Source: Sphingobacterium sp.
GTDB taxonomy: Bacteria; Bacteroidota; Bacteroidia; Sphingobacteriales; Sphingobacteriaceae
Reading direction: 5' to 3'
Assembly (NCBI GenBank): GCA_031277685.1
Contig: JAITLV010000087.1
Coordinates: 113,996 to 177,995, forward strand
Length of the DNA stretch: 64,000 nt
In this document: positions 35,164 to 44,966 of the stretch, in pieces
Numbering within the stretch: the first letter of the stretch is position 1
Layout: each line of letters opens with the position of its first letter
Program-made: the position numbers and the translations under genes
The notes under the pieces: model-generated
Told to the model about the DNA's origin: nothing
Seen by the model: the letters and a program-made list of their open reading frames with translations, nothing else
The model's database searches: none

Positions 35164-38100
35164 TTAAAATATATATCTCACACCCACTTGCATTTTCCAT
35201 GTAGTAGATAAAGCACTTACATTTCTGAATGGAGTCTTTGATAGATAAGGTCCAGTTTCTTCCGTTGAGCTATCATTCGTTGCATGCATACGGAAAGTAG
35301 GAACACCATCGGCCCCTACTGCACTAGCTGTACTCAAAAATTGTCTCGCTGGTGTTAAAGTACTCTGGATACCCCAGCTTTTGTTCAATAGGTTACCAAA
35401 ATTGATCACATCCACACTTAATTGCAATTTATGCTTACGCGAGCCAATATTAGTAAATAAATCTTGAAGAACACGTACATCAAAACGATTTAACCAAGGC
35501 ATAGAAAAAGCATTACGAGGGAGGTACTTCCCACGATACGATTCGAGTCCATTTTCCTTAATGTAAGCTTCAAGACCAGCCCGCTGTTCTGCTTCTGTAA
35601 ACGTTTTGGTATGCTCAACTTTCTTATCATCCATGTATTTCACTGAGTATTCTTGAAATTTCAATGAAGATATCTCTTTTGGCAAATAGATAAGATCAGC
35701 GTTCTGTCCATCATTATTAATGTCGTTTCCATAGGTATAAGAGAATCTACCTTGAGAAGAACCATTATAATAAATACCTACAGTAGTCGATAAATGATTA
35801 GCATATTCAAAACGATAACTCAAGTTTGCAACCAGACGATGCGGAACTGCAAATGCTGACTGATATAAGTATTGATCATTCGGCCCGTGGATATTCGCTG
35901 AACCGCCCCATGCTGAACTAGCATTTGAGCCAGTGTTACCAGTTACTTCTTTCGAATCCGAATAGGTATAAAATAAACTTCCACTAAAGCCTCTGTAATT
36001 CGGAACAGATACCCCCAATGTCGCACTCATTGAGTGGCCTTTTACATTGGTATTAGTCAATACGACAGCATTATTAGCTCCTAATGCAGAATTATATGCC
36101 TGTACTCCCTTTGGATAGAATACTCTATTATCGCCATAATCACCCACTTCACCCGATGATCCATAATTTAGAAATGTATTAGGTGTTACTCGATTTGCAC
36201 CGAATTGGAATACAGCATTGATATCTTTAGTGTATAGGAAGTCTCCTGTCAAGACTAATGGAGTATTAGGAATTTGATAATCTGCTCCAAAGCTAGTCCG
36301 CCATATCATTGGCATCTTGAAATCTCTATCTACTAGAGCAAATGAACTAGGAGCCCCATCTTTCGGTGTCTTGATAAATACATTCTCGGCTCCTTTAGGA
36401 ACATTATTTAAATGATAATACGGATCAGTATTAAATCTAACGTTTCCAATCCATCCTTGGACGTCGTTGTAAGATCCCGGTTCAACAACATTTTGCAATA
36501 CCCCTGCATTGGTAGGCATATTAGTTAACCATACAAATGGAACACGACCTGAGAAAAACCCAGTTCCGCCTCGTAAAACTAAAGAACGATCTTTAAATAC
36601 ATCATAGTTAAAACCTAATCGTGGAGATACCATTAATTGGGATTTCGGCCATAAACCAGAATCATAATTTTTAGGCATACCGTTCACATCCAATAGACGT
36701 AATGCATCTATTGATGGATTAGCAGTTAACTTATTCATATATATAGGTAATTCCGCACGTAAACCATAAGTTAATGTGAAATTATCAGATACTGACCACC
36801 GATCTTGCGCATACAAGGAGGCTAATCCAAAATTCACACGAGAATATGTATCTTGTCCTTCATATGGATATGTTAGCCCAAACATAATTGGCGCTTTTTC
36901 ATTAGGACCTCCTGTGGAAAGAAAATCCTCAACCGAGTTATAGCGATAGTATGATGTACCCATCCGAGTATAGCTGTTTCCGTAATTTTGAATTTCGAAA
37001 GCAGCTCCAAATGTAAAGTTGTGTTTATCGGCTTGTAAAGTCAGGTTATTGATAAACGAATAATTATTATTAACTACATCATTATTATAAGAGAACAACT
37101 CAGTACCAAAACTCATATAGTTATTGTAGAAACCTGGTTGTTTCCCTGCATTTGCAGGATTATCCAAAAATTGTTGATGACTACCATCACCAATATCCAC
37201 AAAAGGAAATAATTGATCACTTGGTGTGCTTCTGGTATCTTGGATTCGAGTATAAGTTGCTAGAAATTGATTACTTAATCTTGAAGTAAAATTACTATTT
37301 AATTCTGCGGTAATAGATCTTACCACATTTTTAAATGCATAATTACCATTTTCAAAAGTAATGGAATTTTGACCTACACGGGCATAAGAATCAAAATCAG
37401 CCCTAGGTCTTGGTCCCGAGTTTGCATTGGCTACTTGCATAGAATTCCCAACTACCTGATTGTAACGTAGCGCAAATTTATGAACTTCGTTAATATTCCA
37501 ATCTAATCTTGCTAAGAACTTTGTACTACCTTCCTTTGCTTCATTCGCATATCCTTCATATCGACCTGGGTCATACCCCCATTGGTTAATCAAATGATTA
37601 CGTACAGCTTCCAATTCCGAACGTTTTGTTCTAGCGATATTATTAGCAGGATCCGCCACGCCGTCTTCAGAAGCTTTCCATAAATTCGCTCCAGAAGCAT
37701 TTCCTCCTGTTGCTTCCTCCCGTTCAGCATTAACAAAAAGGAATAATTTATCCTTAATTATCGGTCCACCTAAGCTAAAACCAAAATTCTTCTTTGCAGC
37801 ATCAACTTTATCTAATGTAATATCATCAATCTTCCTTCCCTGTAAGCTTTGATTTTGAAGAAAATAATAGGCAGTACCTGTTATTTTATTTGTACCACTT
37901 TTAGTAACGGCATTAATACCTGCTCCTGTAAAACCAGATTGTGTAACATCAAAAGGAGCTATGTTTACAGAAATAGCCTCAATTGCATCTAATGAGATAG
38001 GTTGTGAATTTCCTCCTGGGATAGGTCCGCCACTTAAACCAAATCCATTATTAAAGTTAGCCCCATCGATTTGTAAATTGTTATATCTCGCATCTCTTCC

Positions 38101-38601
38101 TGCAAATGAATTACCATTAGCTTGAGGCGTCAAACGCATGAATTCTGTTATACTACGTTCTACTTGAGGCAATTCTTGCAATTGCTTTTGGCCAATACTC
38201 GTAGATGCACCTGTCTTTTGAGTACGCCTTCCCTGTTGTGCAGTAACAATAACTTCTTGCAATGTAGTACTATTTTCTCCAAACACAGGATTCAACACAA
38301 ATGGTTGTCCTAGTTGCAGATATACATCCTCATAAGTTACTGGGCTTTGACCAACATAGGTTACTTCAATTTTGTAAGGACCGCCGACACGCATATTAGC
38401 AAGATTAAACCGTCCAGCAGCATTTGCCGATCCCGTATAAACTGTTCCCGATGGCACGTGCGTTGCTTTAATAGTAGCTCCCTGCGTGGTACCACCGCTA
38501 GTTTGCGTTACGATCCCTGTCATGCTACTTGTAGTTACCTGTGCTTGTACAGCACCATAACTAGCCATAACAAGTGCAAAAAAGAGTAAAGATCTTTTCA
38601 T
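35164..38601 (-). CDS. Oar-like TonB-dependent outer-membrane receptor
   Basis: 1145 residues: signal peptide (MKRSLLFFALVMASYGAVQAQ), carboxypeptidase-regulatory-like domain (MTGIVTQTSGGTTQGATIKA), plug domain with NNLQIDGANFNNGFGLSGG and GFTGAGINAVTKSGTNKITG, and a long barrel ending VGVRYIF. This is the Oar/adhesion-protein branch of TonB receptors, whose ligands are mostly unknown; Oar is named after Myxococcus. Not in an operon with a SusD-like gene. Confidence 0.92.
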   Translation of the reverse strand: MKRSLLFFALVMASYGAVQAQVTTSSMTGIVTQTSGGTTQGATIKATHVPSGTVYTGSANAAGRFNLANMRVGGPYKIEVTYVGQSPVTYEDVYLQLGQPFVLNPVFGENSTTLQEVIVTAQQGRRTQKTGASTSIGQKQLQELPQVERSITEFMRLTPQANGNSFAGRDARYNNLQIDGANFNNGFGLSGGPIPGGNSQPISLDAIEAISVNIAPFDVTQSGFTGAGINAVTKSGTNKITGTAYYFLQNQSLQGRKIDDITLDKVDAAKKNFGFSLGGPIIKDKLFLFVNAEREEATGGNASGANLWKASEDGVADPANNIARTKRSELEAVRNHLINQWGYDPGRYEGYANEAKEGSTKFLARLDWNINEVHKFALRYNQVVGNSMQVANANSGPRPRADFDSYARVGQNSITFENGNYAFKNVVRSITAELNSNFTSRLSNQFLATYTRIQDTRSTPSDQLFPFVDIGDGSHQQFLDNPANAGKQPGFYNNYMSFGTELFSYNNDVVNNNYSFINNLTLQADKHNFTFGAAFEIQNYGNSYTRMGTSYYRYNSVEDFLSTGGPNEKAPIMFGLTYPYEGQDTYSRVNFGLASLYAQDRWSVSDNFTLTYGLRAELPIYMNKLTANPSIDALRLLDVNGMPKNYDSGLWPKSQLMVSPRLGFNYDVFKDRSLVLRGGTGFFSGRVPFVWLTNMPTNAGVLQNVVEPGSYNDVQGWIGNVRFNTDPYYHLNNVPKGAENVFIKTPKDGAPSSFALVDRDFKMPMIWRTSFGADYQIPNTPLVLTGDFLYTKDINAVFQFGANRVTPNTFLNYGSSGEVGDYGDNRVFYPKGVQAYNSALGANNAVVLTNTNVKGHSMSATLGVSVPNYRGFSGSLFYTYSDSKEVTGNTGSNASSAWGGSANIHGPNDQYLYQSAFAVPHRLVANLSYRFEYANHLSTTVGIYYNGSSQGRFSYTYGNDINNDGQNADLIYLPKEISSLKFQEYSVKYMDDKKVEHTKTFTEAEQRAGLEAYIKENGLESYRGKYLPRNAFSMPWLNRFDVRVLQDLFTNIGSRKHKLQLSVDVINFGNLLNKSWGIQSTLTPARQFLSTASAVGADGVPTFRMHATNDSSTEETGPYLSKTPFRNVSALSTTWKMQVGVRYIF

Positions 38602-38629
38602 ATAATGTGATTTGTTAAAAAATGTTAAG

Positions 38630-38658
38630 CAAAATTACTAAGAGATTTCAAATTACAA
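38630..38658 (-). promoter_or_regulatory. Promoter of the Oar-like gene
   Basis: Minus strand: TTG at 38658-38656, 18-bp spacer, TAATTTTG (TAnnTTTG) at 38637-38630; start codon about 28 bp further. Fits the Bacteroidota -33/-7 pattern. In the rest of the gap up to 39069 I see only AT-rich sequence and no other clear signal. Confidence 0.5.
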
Positions 38659-39069
38659 AGGACTTAATATAAACTTAACATACTACAGCACATACACTTC
38701 ATATCAAATCAGAGAAATTCTTACCTTCCTATATAATTTCCCGAGAAAAAAAACGTTATAACACCTTTTAAACTGGCATTCCGAAAGGATCAGATGAACG
38801 AAAAATAGTTTTCCACACACAATCGCCTATTTATTTTTGTAACAACATTCTTCCATTCACTTCTCGACTTTTTGAAAAAAATTGACTAACTTTCTATCAG
38901 CCGAGCATTTTATTAATCAACTCGCTTTTTGTAGCAATCGCGCTACCGAACCCAGTATTTATTTCAAAACTATAAACTATTGTCCGTGCGAAGTGGTTTC
39001 TATAAAAAATCTGTTTTTAAAAACAGAAAAAAATCAGAAATTCGCACACCTTTATAATTCTCTTTTTTC

Positions 39070-39546
39070 ATGGAAGTCGGTATTCAAAATTCTTCTTTTC
39101 AGGAACCCGCAGACATCAGGTTGTCTCACGCAGGGCTTTCCTTTTTAGCTTCAGCAGCTAAATGGGCCAATTTCTTGGCTATTGTCTGTTTTATTTTTAT
39201 TGGGATCTCGGCCATAACCATGATTAGCATAATCTTTGGCGCTAGCGCCTTATCCCTTGGTCAAGGCGAATATGTCAACGCTGGCACAATATCGACATTT
39301 GGCGTGCTATACTTACTTTTACTCGCTTTCTCCTGCCTCCCAATCTATTATCTCTATAATTTTGGATCCAAAGCAAAAAAAGCGATTGAAAATCGCGATA
39401 GCATTCAGCTTGAACTGTGCCTCGACGCACTAAAAAAACACTATAAATTCATCGGGATCATCGTTATTATTACGATCGGATTTAATTTCCTCGGCCTTAT
39501 TCTCGGTATTGTCATGGGCATTTCTGATGCAATAGCTGCCGTATAA
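39070..39546 (+). CDS. DUF5362-like membrane protein
   Basis: 158 residues with about three to four membrane helices: ANFLAIVCFIFIGISAITMI, then TFGVLYLLLLAFSCLPIYYL, a charged middle (FGSKAKKAIENRDS) and a last helix pair (FIGIIVIITIGFNFLGLIL). Resembles DUF5362 proteins of Bacteroidota, of unknown function. It is monocistronic, followed by a terminator. Confidence 0.7.
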   Translation: MEVGIQNSSFQEPADIRLSHAGLSFLASAAKWANFLAIVCFIFIGISAITMISIIFGASALSLGQGEYVNAGTISTFGVLYLLLLAFSCLPIYYLYNFGSKAKKAIENRDSIQLELCLDALKKHYKFIGIIVIITIGFNFLGLILGIVMGISDAIAAV

Positions 39547-39573
39547 AATCGAAATAGCGTAAACTGAAACAAA

Positions 39574-39600
39574 AAAGGGAGCATGTCATATGCTCCCTTT
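39574..39600. terminator. Bidirectional terminator
   Basis: 11-bp stem AAAGGGAGCAT with ATGCTCCCTTT, 5-nt loop, A-run and T-run on the two sides. It separates the DUF5362-like gene from the convergent M48 protease gene. Confidence 0.8.
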
Positions 39601-39623
39601 CTATATATTATAAAATTACGTTC

Positions 39624-40442
39624 CTATTTTTTATAATACCGCATCGCGTTTGGTATCTGTTTCTCAATATCCGCAATCCGTCTGGCGTCACTCGGGTGGG
39701 TACTCAAGAATTCAGGTTGCCCTTTCTGACTGCCTGCTGCCATACGTTTCCAGAAACCAATTGCTTCATTCGGATCGTAACCAGCCAGAGCCATAATAAT
39801 TAACCCAGCCTGATCGGCAGAAGATTCATCACTCCGTGAGAATTTTAACTGTGCCAAGCTACCGCCCAAACCATATAGATTGTTAAAAATCCCAAGGGAG
39901 CTGCTACCTGTCATCCCTGCTGCTGAACCCAGGATCTGTCCCCCCATCTGCAAAGCCATCTGGTTGGATGCCTGTGCTACAGAATGCTCTTCAATAGCGT
40001 GCGCAATCTCGTGTCCCATCACCGTCGCCATACCGGCCTCCGTACGTGTCACCGGTAATATTCCTGTATAGACAGCAACTTTACCACCCGGCATACACCA
40101 AGCATTTACATCATCGCTCTTCACCAGGTTAAATTCCCAGTTGAAGTTGTATTTATTGGCAATACCTTTACTTTGCAGATATTGGTTGACCGCTGTTGCC
40201 AATCGGTTACCCACACGTTTTACCATTGCCGCATCTGCCGTACCGGTAATCACCTTACTATTATTTTTTGACAAGAAATCTTTGTAAGCTAATGCCGCCT
40301 GCTGATTCACCTGGTCAGCACTGACCAATTTCAAATATTTTTTCCCAGTAACAGCTGAAGTTGCACAACCTGACAACCCTGATGTTAGCGCAACACAGGC
40401 TAATACCATAGCCGAATACTTAAATATGCCTTTCATAATCAT
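39624..40442 (-). CDS. M48-family metalloprotease lipoprotein
   Basis: 272 residues with lipobox LSGC (Cys26) and zinc-protease motif HEIAH at residues 144-148, then a downstream Glu in SRSDESSADQAG. Related to LoiP/BepA-like periplasmic M48 proteases that degrade misfolded outer-membrane proteins. The third codon is also Met, an alternative start. 36 bp after plsY on the same strand, possibly in its operon. Confidence 0.9.
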   Translation of the reverse strand: MIMKGIFKYSAMVLACVALTSGLSGCATSAVTGKKYLKLVSADQVNQQAALAYKDFLSKNNSKVITGTADAAMVKRVGNRLATAVNQYLQSKGIANKYNFNWEFNLVKSDDVNAWCMPGGKVAVYTGILPVTRTEAGMATVMGHEIAHAIEEHSVAQASNQMALQMGGQILGSAAGMTGSSSLGIFNNLYGLGGSLAQLKFSRSDESSADQAGLIIMALAGYDPNEAIGFWKRMAAGSQKGQPEFLSTHPSDARRIADIEKQIPNAMRYYKK

Positions 40443-40478
40443 CTATTAAATATATTCTAGCAGGTGCAATTATTGTGC

Positions 40479-41129
40479 CTATTCTTTTTCCTTCGATTTT
40501 TTCTTGAACAGATAAATCTTAGATTCATGCCCTTTTAGCAGACGCTCGATATTTTTTTGATGGGTAATTAATAACAGCGCACAGATGGCAATTCCATATA
40601 ATAATACCGAAGGGATCGTGGTCTTGAATATAAATGCTAGGCTAAATGGAAAGGCAAATCCTGCAGAGATGGAACTCAGGGACACATAATGCGTGGTCAA
40701 TAGGATAATAATAAATACGGATACACAAACCAAAGCGGCAGGTGTATGTATCGCAAGGATCATCCCACACAAGGTTGCTACACCTTTCCCGCCCCGGAAG
40801 CCCGCAAATACCGGGAATAGGTGCCCAATTACAGCAATTACGCCCAATGCCAACTGAAAATTCACAAATTGAACATCACTTGTATTCTGTCCCAGTTCAA
40901 TCAGATAAGCCAGATTCGTTGCTGTCCAGCCCTTAAAAATATCTACAAACATCACGATAGATCCAGCACGTGGTCCTAATACGCGAAAAGTGTTAGTCGC
41001 TCCAGCATTACCACTCCCATACTCACGAACATCTACGCCATAAAATGCTTGACCCAACCAAACTGCTGTCGGTATGGAACCAAACAAATAAGCTAGTAAT
41101 ACTGCAATTACTAAATAAATTGATATCAT
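40479..41129 (-). CDS. plsY: Glycerol-3-phosphate acyltransferase PlsY
   Basis: 216 residues with five to six membrane helices. Hallmarks of PlsY: AYLFGSIPTAVWLG near the start, REYGSGNAGATNTFRVLG, and GHLFPVFAGFRGGKGVAT with the loop Gly and Lys. It transfers acyl from acyl-phosphate to glycerol 3-phosphate, the first step of phospholipid synthesis. 16 bp after nadC. Confidence 0.95.
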   Translation of the reverse strand: MISIYLVIAVLLAYLFGSIPTAVWLGQAFYGVDVREYGSGNAGATNTFRVLGPRAGSIVMFVDIFKGWTATNLAYLIELGQNTSDVQFVNFQLALGVIAVIGHLFPVFAGFRGGKGVATLCGMILAIHTPAALVCVSVFIIILLTTHYVSLSSISAGFAFPFSLAFIFKTTIPSVLLYGIAICALLLITHQKNIERLLKGHESKIYLFKKKSKEKE

Positions 41130-41145
41130 TAAATTAAATCAGTTC

Positions 41146-42003
41146 TTATATTAATTTGGCTTTCAGACTAAGGTCCAGGCTCTTGACGCTATGTGTCAAT
41201 GCACCGACCGAGATATAGTCTACTCCAGCCTCAGCATAGGCCCGAATGGTTTCAAATGTAATTCCCCCAGAAGCTTCTGTCTTAAATCTATGATCGATAA
41301 TTTCAACAGCTTTTGCCACGTCCGCAGGTGAAAAATTATCCAACATGATCCGGTCCACTTCGCCAAAGTTAAGAACTTCGTCAAGTTCCGCAAAATTTCG
41401 GACCTCAATTTCTATTTCTATTGGTTTATTTAATTTCTTTCGATAGTCATTTGCACGCGTTAATGCAGCTGTGATTCCACCACTATAATCCACATGGTTA
41501 TCCTTGATCAGAATCATATCGAACAGACCAAAACGGTGGTTGGTTCCCCCGCCAATTTTAACGGCTTCCTTTTCCAATACACGGAGTAATGGTGTCGTCT
41601 TACGGGTATCCAGTACTTGTGTCTGTGTGCCTTTCAGCAGCTCCACATATTTTCGGGTTGTCGTCGCAATACCGCTCATCCGCTGCATCACATTCAATAC
41701 CAACCGCTCTGCCAACAAAATACTTTGAATATTCCCACGGACATAGAAAGCAATATCCCCCACTTTTACGGCTTCACCATCCTGGATAAAGACCTCACAG
41801 GTCAAGGTTTCATCAATATAACTTATGATCGCTTGCGCCACCTCAACACCTGCCAGAATACCGTCATCCTTAACAATCAGTTTAGCCTCTCCTTGTGCGC
41901 CCTGCGCTATGGTGGACAGCGACGTATGATCACCATCACCAAGATCCTCTGCAACTGACTGTTTCACAAATTGCACCAAATAATCCTTGATTTCCTTCTC
42001 CAT
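41146..42003 (-). CDS. nadC: Nicotinate-nucleotide pyrophosphorylase (carboxylating) NadC
   Basis: 285 residues. Signatures: GDHTSLSTIAQ, ILDTRKTTP-like VLDTRKTTPLLRVLEKEAV, GGGTNHRFGLFDMILIKDNH, and a C-terminal ASGGITFETIRAYAEAGVDY. Makes nicotinate mononucleotide from quinolinate in NAD synthesis. Upstream of plsY, downstream of the DUF4783 gene on the same strand. Confidence 0.96.
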   Translation of the reverse strand: MEKEIKDYLVQFVKQSVAEDLGDGDHTSLSTIAQGAQGEAKLIVKDDGILAGVEVAQAIISYIDETLTCEVFIQDGEAVKVGDIAFYVRGNIQSILLAERLVLNVMQRMSGIATTTRKYVELLKGTQTQVLDTRKTTPLLRVLEKEAVKIGGGTNHRFGLFDMILIKDNHVDYSGGITAALTRANDYRKKLNKPIEIEIEVRNFAELDEVLNFGEVDRIMLDNFSPADVAKAVEIIDHRFKTEASGGITFETIRAYAEAGVDYISVGALTHSVKSLDLSLKAKLI

Positions 42004-42079
42004 AAATACAATTTATTCGGCTAAGATGTGGAATAATTTTTTAATCGAAAAATACTATGGCAAAAAAATAGCGTACAAT

Positions 42080-42538
42080 TTAACTTTTATCAATCCGAAG
42101 CTCTTCGATTGTCTGATTATTGGAACCCGCTCCGATCTTAATAAACACGCGATAGTTGGCCTGCTCCGTTGCCAGTGAAAAAGTAAAATATTGATAACCA
42201 TTGTTTGCATTGCTGGCCTGGGTCAGTTTGACTGTCTTGGGTTTATGCTGGTTAAAAAATGTACCCAACATTATCTCGGACTGGTATTTGGTATATACTC
42301 CATTTTCCCCTAGAATGGATAAGGTGAGGTTGGAACCAAAGTATTTGGCTATATTCTTTGCATTCCCTTCCCTTAAATAGGTTTTTAGTTCTTCGGAAAT
42401 ACTGCCCAAAGACATCGTCTCGACCTGCACAATAGGCTGTGATAAATCGCTTAAATCTTTCAAAAAATGCCCTGAGGCGTTAGTGTGTATAAAAAGACTA
42501 TAAACAAATACAAATACGCAATAGCTCAAAAGTTTCAT
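42080..42538 (-). CDS. DUF4783 exported protein
   Basis: I start it at the Met giving MKLLSYCVFVFVYSLFIHTNASG, a signal peptide; an ATG 15 codons upstream adds a second hydrophobic run. The mature part (SISEELKTYLREGNAKNIAKYF, IMLGTFFNQHKP, YRVFIKIG) matches the DUF4783 family of Bacteroidota, an NTF2-like fold of unknown function. Precedes nadC by 76 bp. Confidence 0.8.
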   Translation of the reverse strand: MKLLSYCVFVFVYSLFIHTNASGHFLKDLSDLSQPIVQVETMSLGSISEELKTYLREGNAKNIAKYFGSNLTLSILGENGVYTKYQSEIMLGTFFNQHKPKTVKLTQASNANNGYQYFTFSLATEQANYRVFIKIGAGSNNQTIEELRIDKS

Positions 42539-42593
42539 ATAGCTCAAAATAATATAGAACAGTTTCCATAATAGATGTATCAATCATTAGGTA

Positions 42594-42622
42594 GCATAGT
42601 TTATGCCACACATAAACTATGC
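42594..42622. promoter_or_regulatory. Perfect hairpin in the gpmI/DUF4783 divergent region
   Basis: 12-bp perfect stem GCATAGTTTATG (42594-42605) with CATAAACTATGC (42611-42622), loop CCACA, without a T-run on either side. As it lies between two divergent genes it is more likely an operator or leader structure than a terminator. Binding protein unknown. Confidence 0.3.
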
Positions 42623-42674
42623 CACAAACCTATAAAATTATTGCATATAAACAAGGGAACTTTTTAAAGATGCA

Positions 42675-42705
42675 TTGATAGAATCTAAAATTAAGGTTAT
42701 CTTTG
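42675..42705 (+). promoter_or_regulatory. Promoter of gpmI
   Basis: TTG at 42675-42677, 20-bp spacer, TATCTTTG at 42698-42705. The start codon is only 7 bp after the box, so transcription would begin at or next to the ATG, giving a nearly leaderless mRNA. Confidence 0.5.
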
Positions 42706-42712
42706 TTATACG

Positions 42713-44245
42713 ATGAATAAGAAAAAAGTTGCACTCATGATCCTAGACGGACTAGGATACGGAAAACATGATAAATCAAATGCAGTTGAAGCTGCAAATA
42801 CCCCATTTTTAGATCATTTATTGGACACTTACCCAAATTCAACGCTGGAAGCTTCGGGTGAAGCCGTTGGTCTTCCTGACGGACAGATGGGAAACTCTGA
42901 AGTTGGCCACATGAATCTTGGCGCCGGCAGAATTGTCTACCAAGAATTAGGTCGTATCCATAAAGCTGTAAATGACGGTGTTTTCAATACGGATATCGTT
43001 ATCCAGGACGCATTTAAATATGCTCTTGAAAATAATAAAAAAGTACACTTTATCGGTTTGCTTTCCGATGGTGGTGTACATGCACACACCAAGCACCTAA
43101 AAGGTCTTTGTGATGCTGCAAAACATGCTGGACTAACAAGTGACCAAGTTTTCATCCACGCTTTCCTCGATGGCCGTGATACTGATCCTAATTCGGGAAT
43201 TGGCTATGTTAAAGATTTACAGGAATACTTGAAAACAACTTCAGGTACCTTTGCTTCGGCCATTGGTCGGTATTATGCAATGGACCGTGACAACCGATGG
43301 GAACGCGTTAAATTAGCGTACGACCTTTTGGTGAAAGCCGATGGTGAAAAGTCCACTGACTTGGTTGCTTCCATCCAAAAATCGTATGACGCAGGGGTAA
43401 CAGATGAGTTTGTTAAACCGATCGCATTGGTCAATGCAGATGGTGCTGCCGTCGCAACAATCCAAGAAGGTGATGTGGTCTTCTGTTACAATTTCAGAAC
43501 AGACCGCGGTCGTGAAATCACTATTGCTTTAACGCAAAAAGCTTTCCCAGAATATGACCTGGCTCCGTTGAACCTGTACTATGTCACGATGACGGCCTAT
43601 GATGAAACTTTCCAAAATGTACGCGTTGTCTTCCAAAAAGACAATTTGTCAAACACCCTAGGTGAAGTTTTGGAAGCTAATCATAAAACGCAAACCCGTA
43701 TCGCCGAAACAGAAAAATATCCACACGTGACATTCTTCTTCTCCGGTGGCCGTGAACAGCAGTTTGAGGGTGAAAACCGCCTTTTGGTACCTTCACCAAA
43801 AGTAGCGACATATGATCTTCAACCTGAAATGTCTGCCAGCGGAATTACCGAAGCCATTGTCAATGATATGGAAACATTGCAACCCGACTTTATCTGTCTC
43901 AATTTTGCCAACCCGGATATGGTCGGTCATACCGGTGTATTTGAAGCCGTCGTTAAAGCGGTTGAAACAGTGGATCAATGCACAAAAACTGTGGTGGAAA
44001 CAGGATTAAAAAATGGCTATTCATTTATCATCCTGGCTGATCATGGTAACTCCGAATTTATGGTCAACGAAGATGGCTCACCAAATACAGCACACACAAC
44101 GAATTTGGTTCCCTGCATCTTGATTGATGAGCATTACAAAAAAATTGCAGATGGTAAATTGGGTGATATCGCACCAACTGTGCTCAAACTTTTGGGCGTA
44201 GATATCCCCGTTGAAATGACAGGAAATGTATTGGTATCAGAATAA
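42713..44245 (+). CDS. gpmI: 2,3-bisphosphoglycerate-independent phosphoglycerate mutase
   Basis: 510 residues, the usual length. N-terminal metal site motif LMILDGLGYG, catalytic-Ser region DGQMGNSEVGHMNLGAG, and C-terminal metal site ADHGNSEFM and PNTAHTTN. Converts 3- to 2-phosphoglycerate in glycolysis; cytosolic. Divergent from the DUF4783-nadC-plsY group; a small lipoprotein gene overlaps its 3' end. Confidence 0.97.
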   Translation: MNKKKVALMILDGLGYGKHDKSNAVEAANTPFLDHLLDTYPNSTLEASGEAVGLPDGQMGNSEVGHMNLGAGRIVYQELGRIHKAVNDGVFNTDIVIQDAFKYALENNKKVHFIGLLSDGGVHAHTKHLKGLCDAAKHAGLTSDQVFIHAFLDGRDTDPNSGIGYVKDLQEYLKTTSGTFASAIGRYYAMDRDNRWERVKLAYDLLVKADGEKSTDLVASIQKSYDAGVTDEFVKPIALVNADGAAVATIQEGDVVFCYNFRTDRGREITIALTQKAFPEYDLAPLNLYYVTMTAYDETFQNVRVVFQKDNLSNTLGEVLEANHKTQTRIAETEKYPHVTFFFSGGREQQFEGENRLLVPSPKVATYDLQPEMSASGITEAIVNDMETLQPDFICLNFANPDMVGHTGVFEAVVKAVETVDQCTKTVVETGLKNGYSFIILADHGNSEFMVNEDGSPNTAHTTNLVPCILIDEHYKKIADGKLGDIAPTVLKLLGVDIPVEMTGNVLVSE

Positions 44246-44816
44246 AAATTTACATAAAAAATTGAGCAGCGCACTTCCACTACTAATGGGCAGTGCGCTA
44301 CTTTTTTGGAGCTGCAGCTCCCCTTCGGGCCAAAAAGCAGCCAAGAAGACCACAGACATCTTTTCTGTTGACTCATTCTTTAGTGCCGAAGCACAGCGCC
44401 TGCAACAACTCAATCCCACTATTCTAAAATCGGTCAATAAAGACGGAGACAAAGAACAGCGTGAACTCAAAATCAGCAACTGGAAAAATGAACTTTCAGC
44501 ATTCCAGTCCGCAGATATTAGCAAAAACTTTGACCCCGCACTCTATGATGTCAAAGCCATTGATTGTGTCACAGAGTTTATCGCCAAAAAGAAAGAATTG
44601 CAGATCCAAAAACTCCGAATAGAGTTTGACCGTAACAATGAAAAGGTAAAACATATCCATATCGATAAAAAGATTGCAAATTCGCTGTATGACAGCAATG
44701 AAAAACTGGATTATTATACCGATTCACTGTACAACATCGTCAAACTTCAGGATGTACAAGGCCTCGATGCAAACCAGTACGAGATTACCGGAAAGTTTGT
44801 GCAGACTAAAAAATAA
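44226..44816 (+). CDS. Hypothetical lipoprotein overlapping gpmI
   Basis: 196 residues with a late lipobox (LLFWSCSS, Cys30). The ATG at 44226 lies 20 bp inside gpmI; a TTG at 44265 would give a shorter signal peptide. Mature part is charged and helical (KELQIQKLRIEFDRNNEKVKHIHIDKK). No family recognised; coupled to gpmI by overlap and followed by a terminator. Confidence 0.7.
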   Translation: MYWYQNKNLHKKLSSALPLLMGSALLFWSCSSPSGQKAAKKTTDIFSVDSFFSAEAQRLQQLNPTILKSVNKDGDKEQRELKISNWKNELSAFQSADISKNFDPALYDVKAIDCVTEFIAKKKELQIQKLRIEFDRNNEKVKHIHIDKKIANSLYDSNEKLDYYTDSLYNIVKLQDVQGLDANQYEITGKFVQTKK

Positions 44817-44825
44817 CACATGCGC

Positions 44826-44861
44826 AAAAATGTCTTTATACACAGCTATAAAGACATTTTT
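44826..44861 (+). terminator. Terminator after the gpmI operon
   Basis: 15-bp stem AAAAATGTCTTTATA with TATAAAGACATTTTT, 6-nt loop, ending in T-rich sequence 10 bp after the lipoprotein stop. Confidence 0.75.
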
Positions 44862-44895
44862 TACCTTCCGACGCAAATAATAAATGCAACATCAT

Positions 44896-44924
44896 TGCTT
44901 CATTTGTTTTTTTCCCTATATTTG
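44896..44924 (+). promoter_or_regulatory. Promoter of the His/Cys-rich protein and TonB receptor
   Basis: TTG at 44896-44898, 18-bp spacer, TATATTTG at 44917-44924, about 42 bp before the GTG start. Confidence 0.55.
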
Positions 44925-44966
44925 CCCATGGTATGTCTATAAAGACAACTGTTTAGAAAAAATAAG

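Noticed and set aside
38760..38775. 10-nt match (AACACCTTTT) between the spacer at 14205-14234 and the Oar upstream region
   Set aside because: Too short and low-complexity, without seed pairing.
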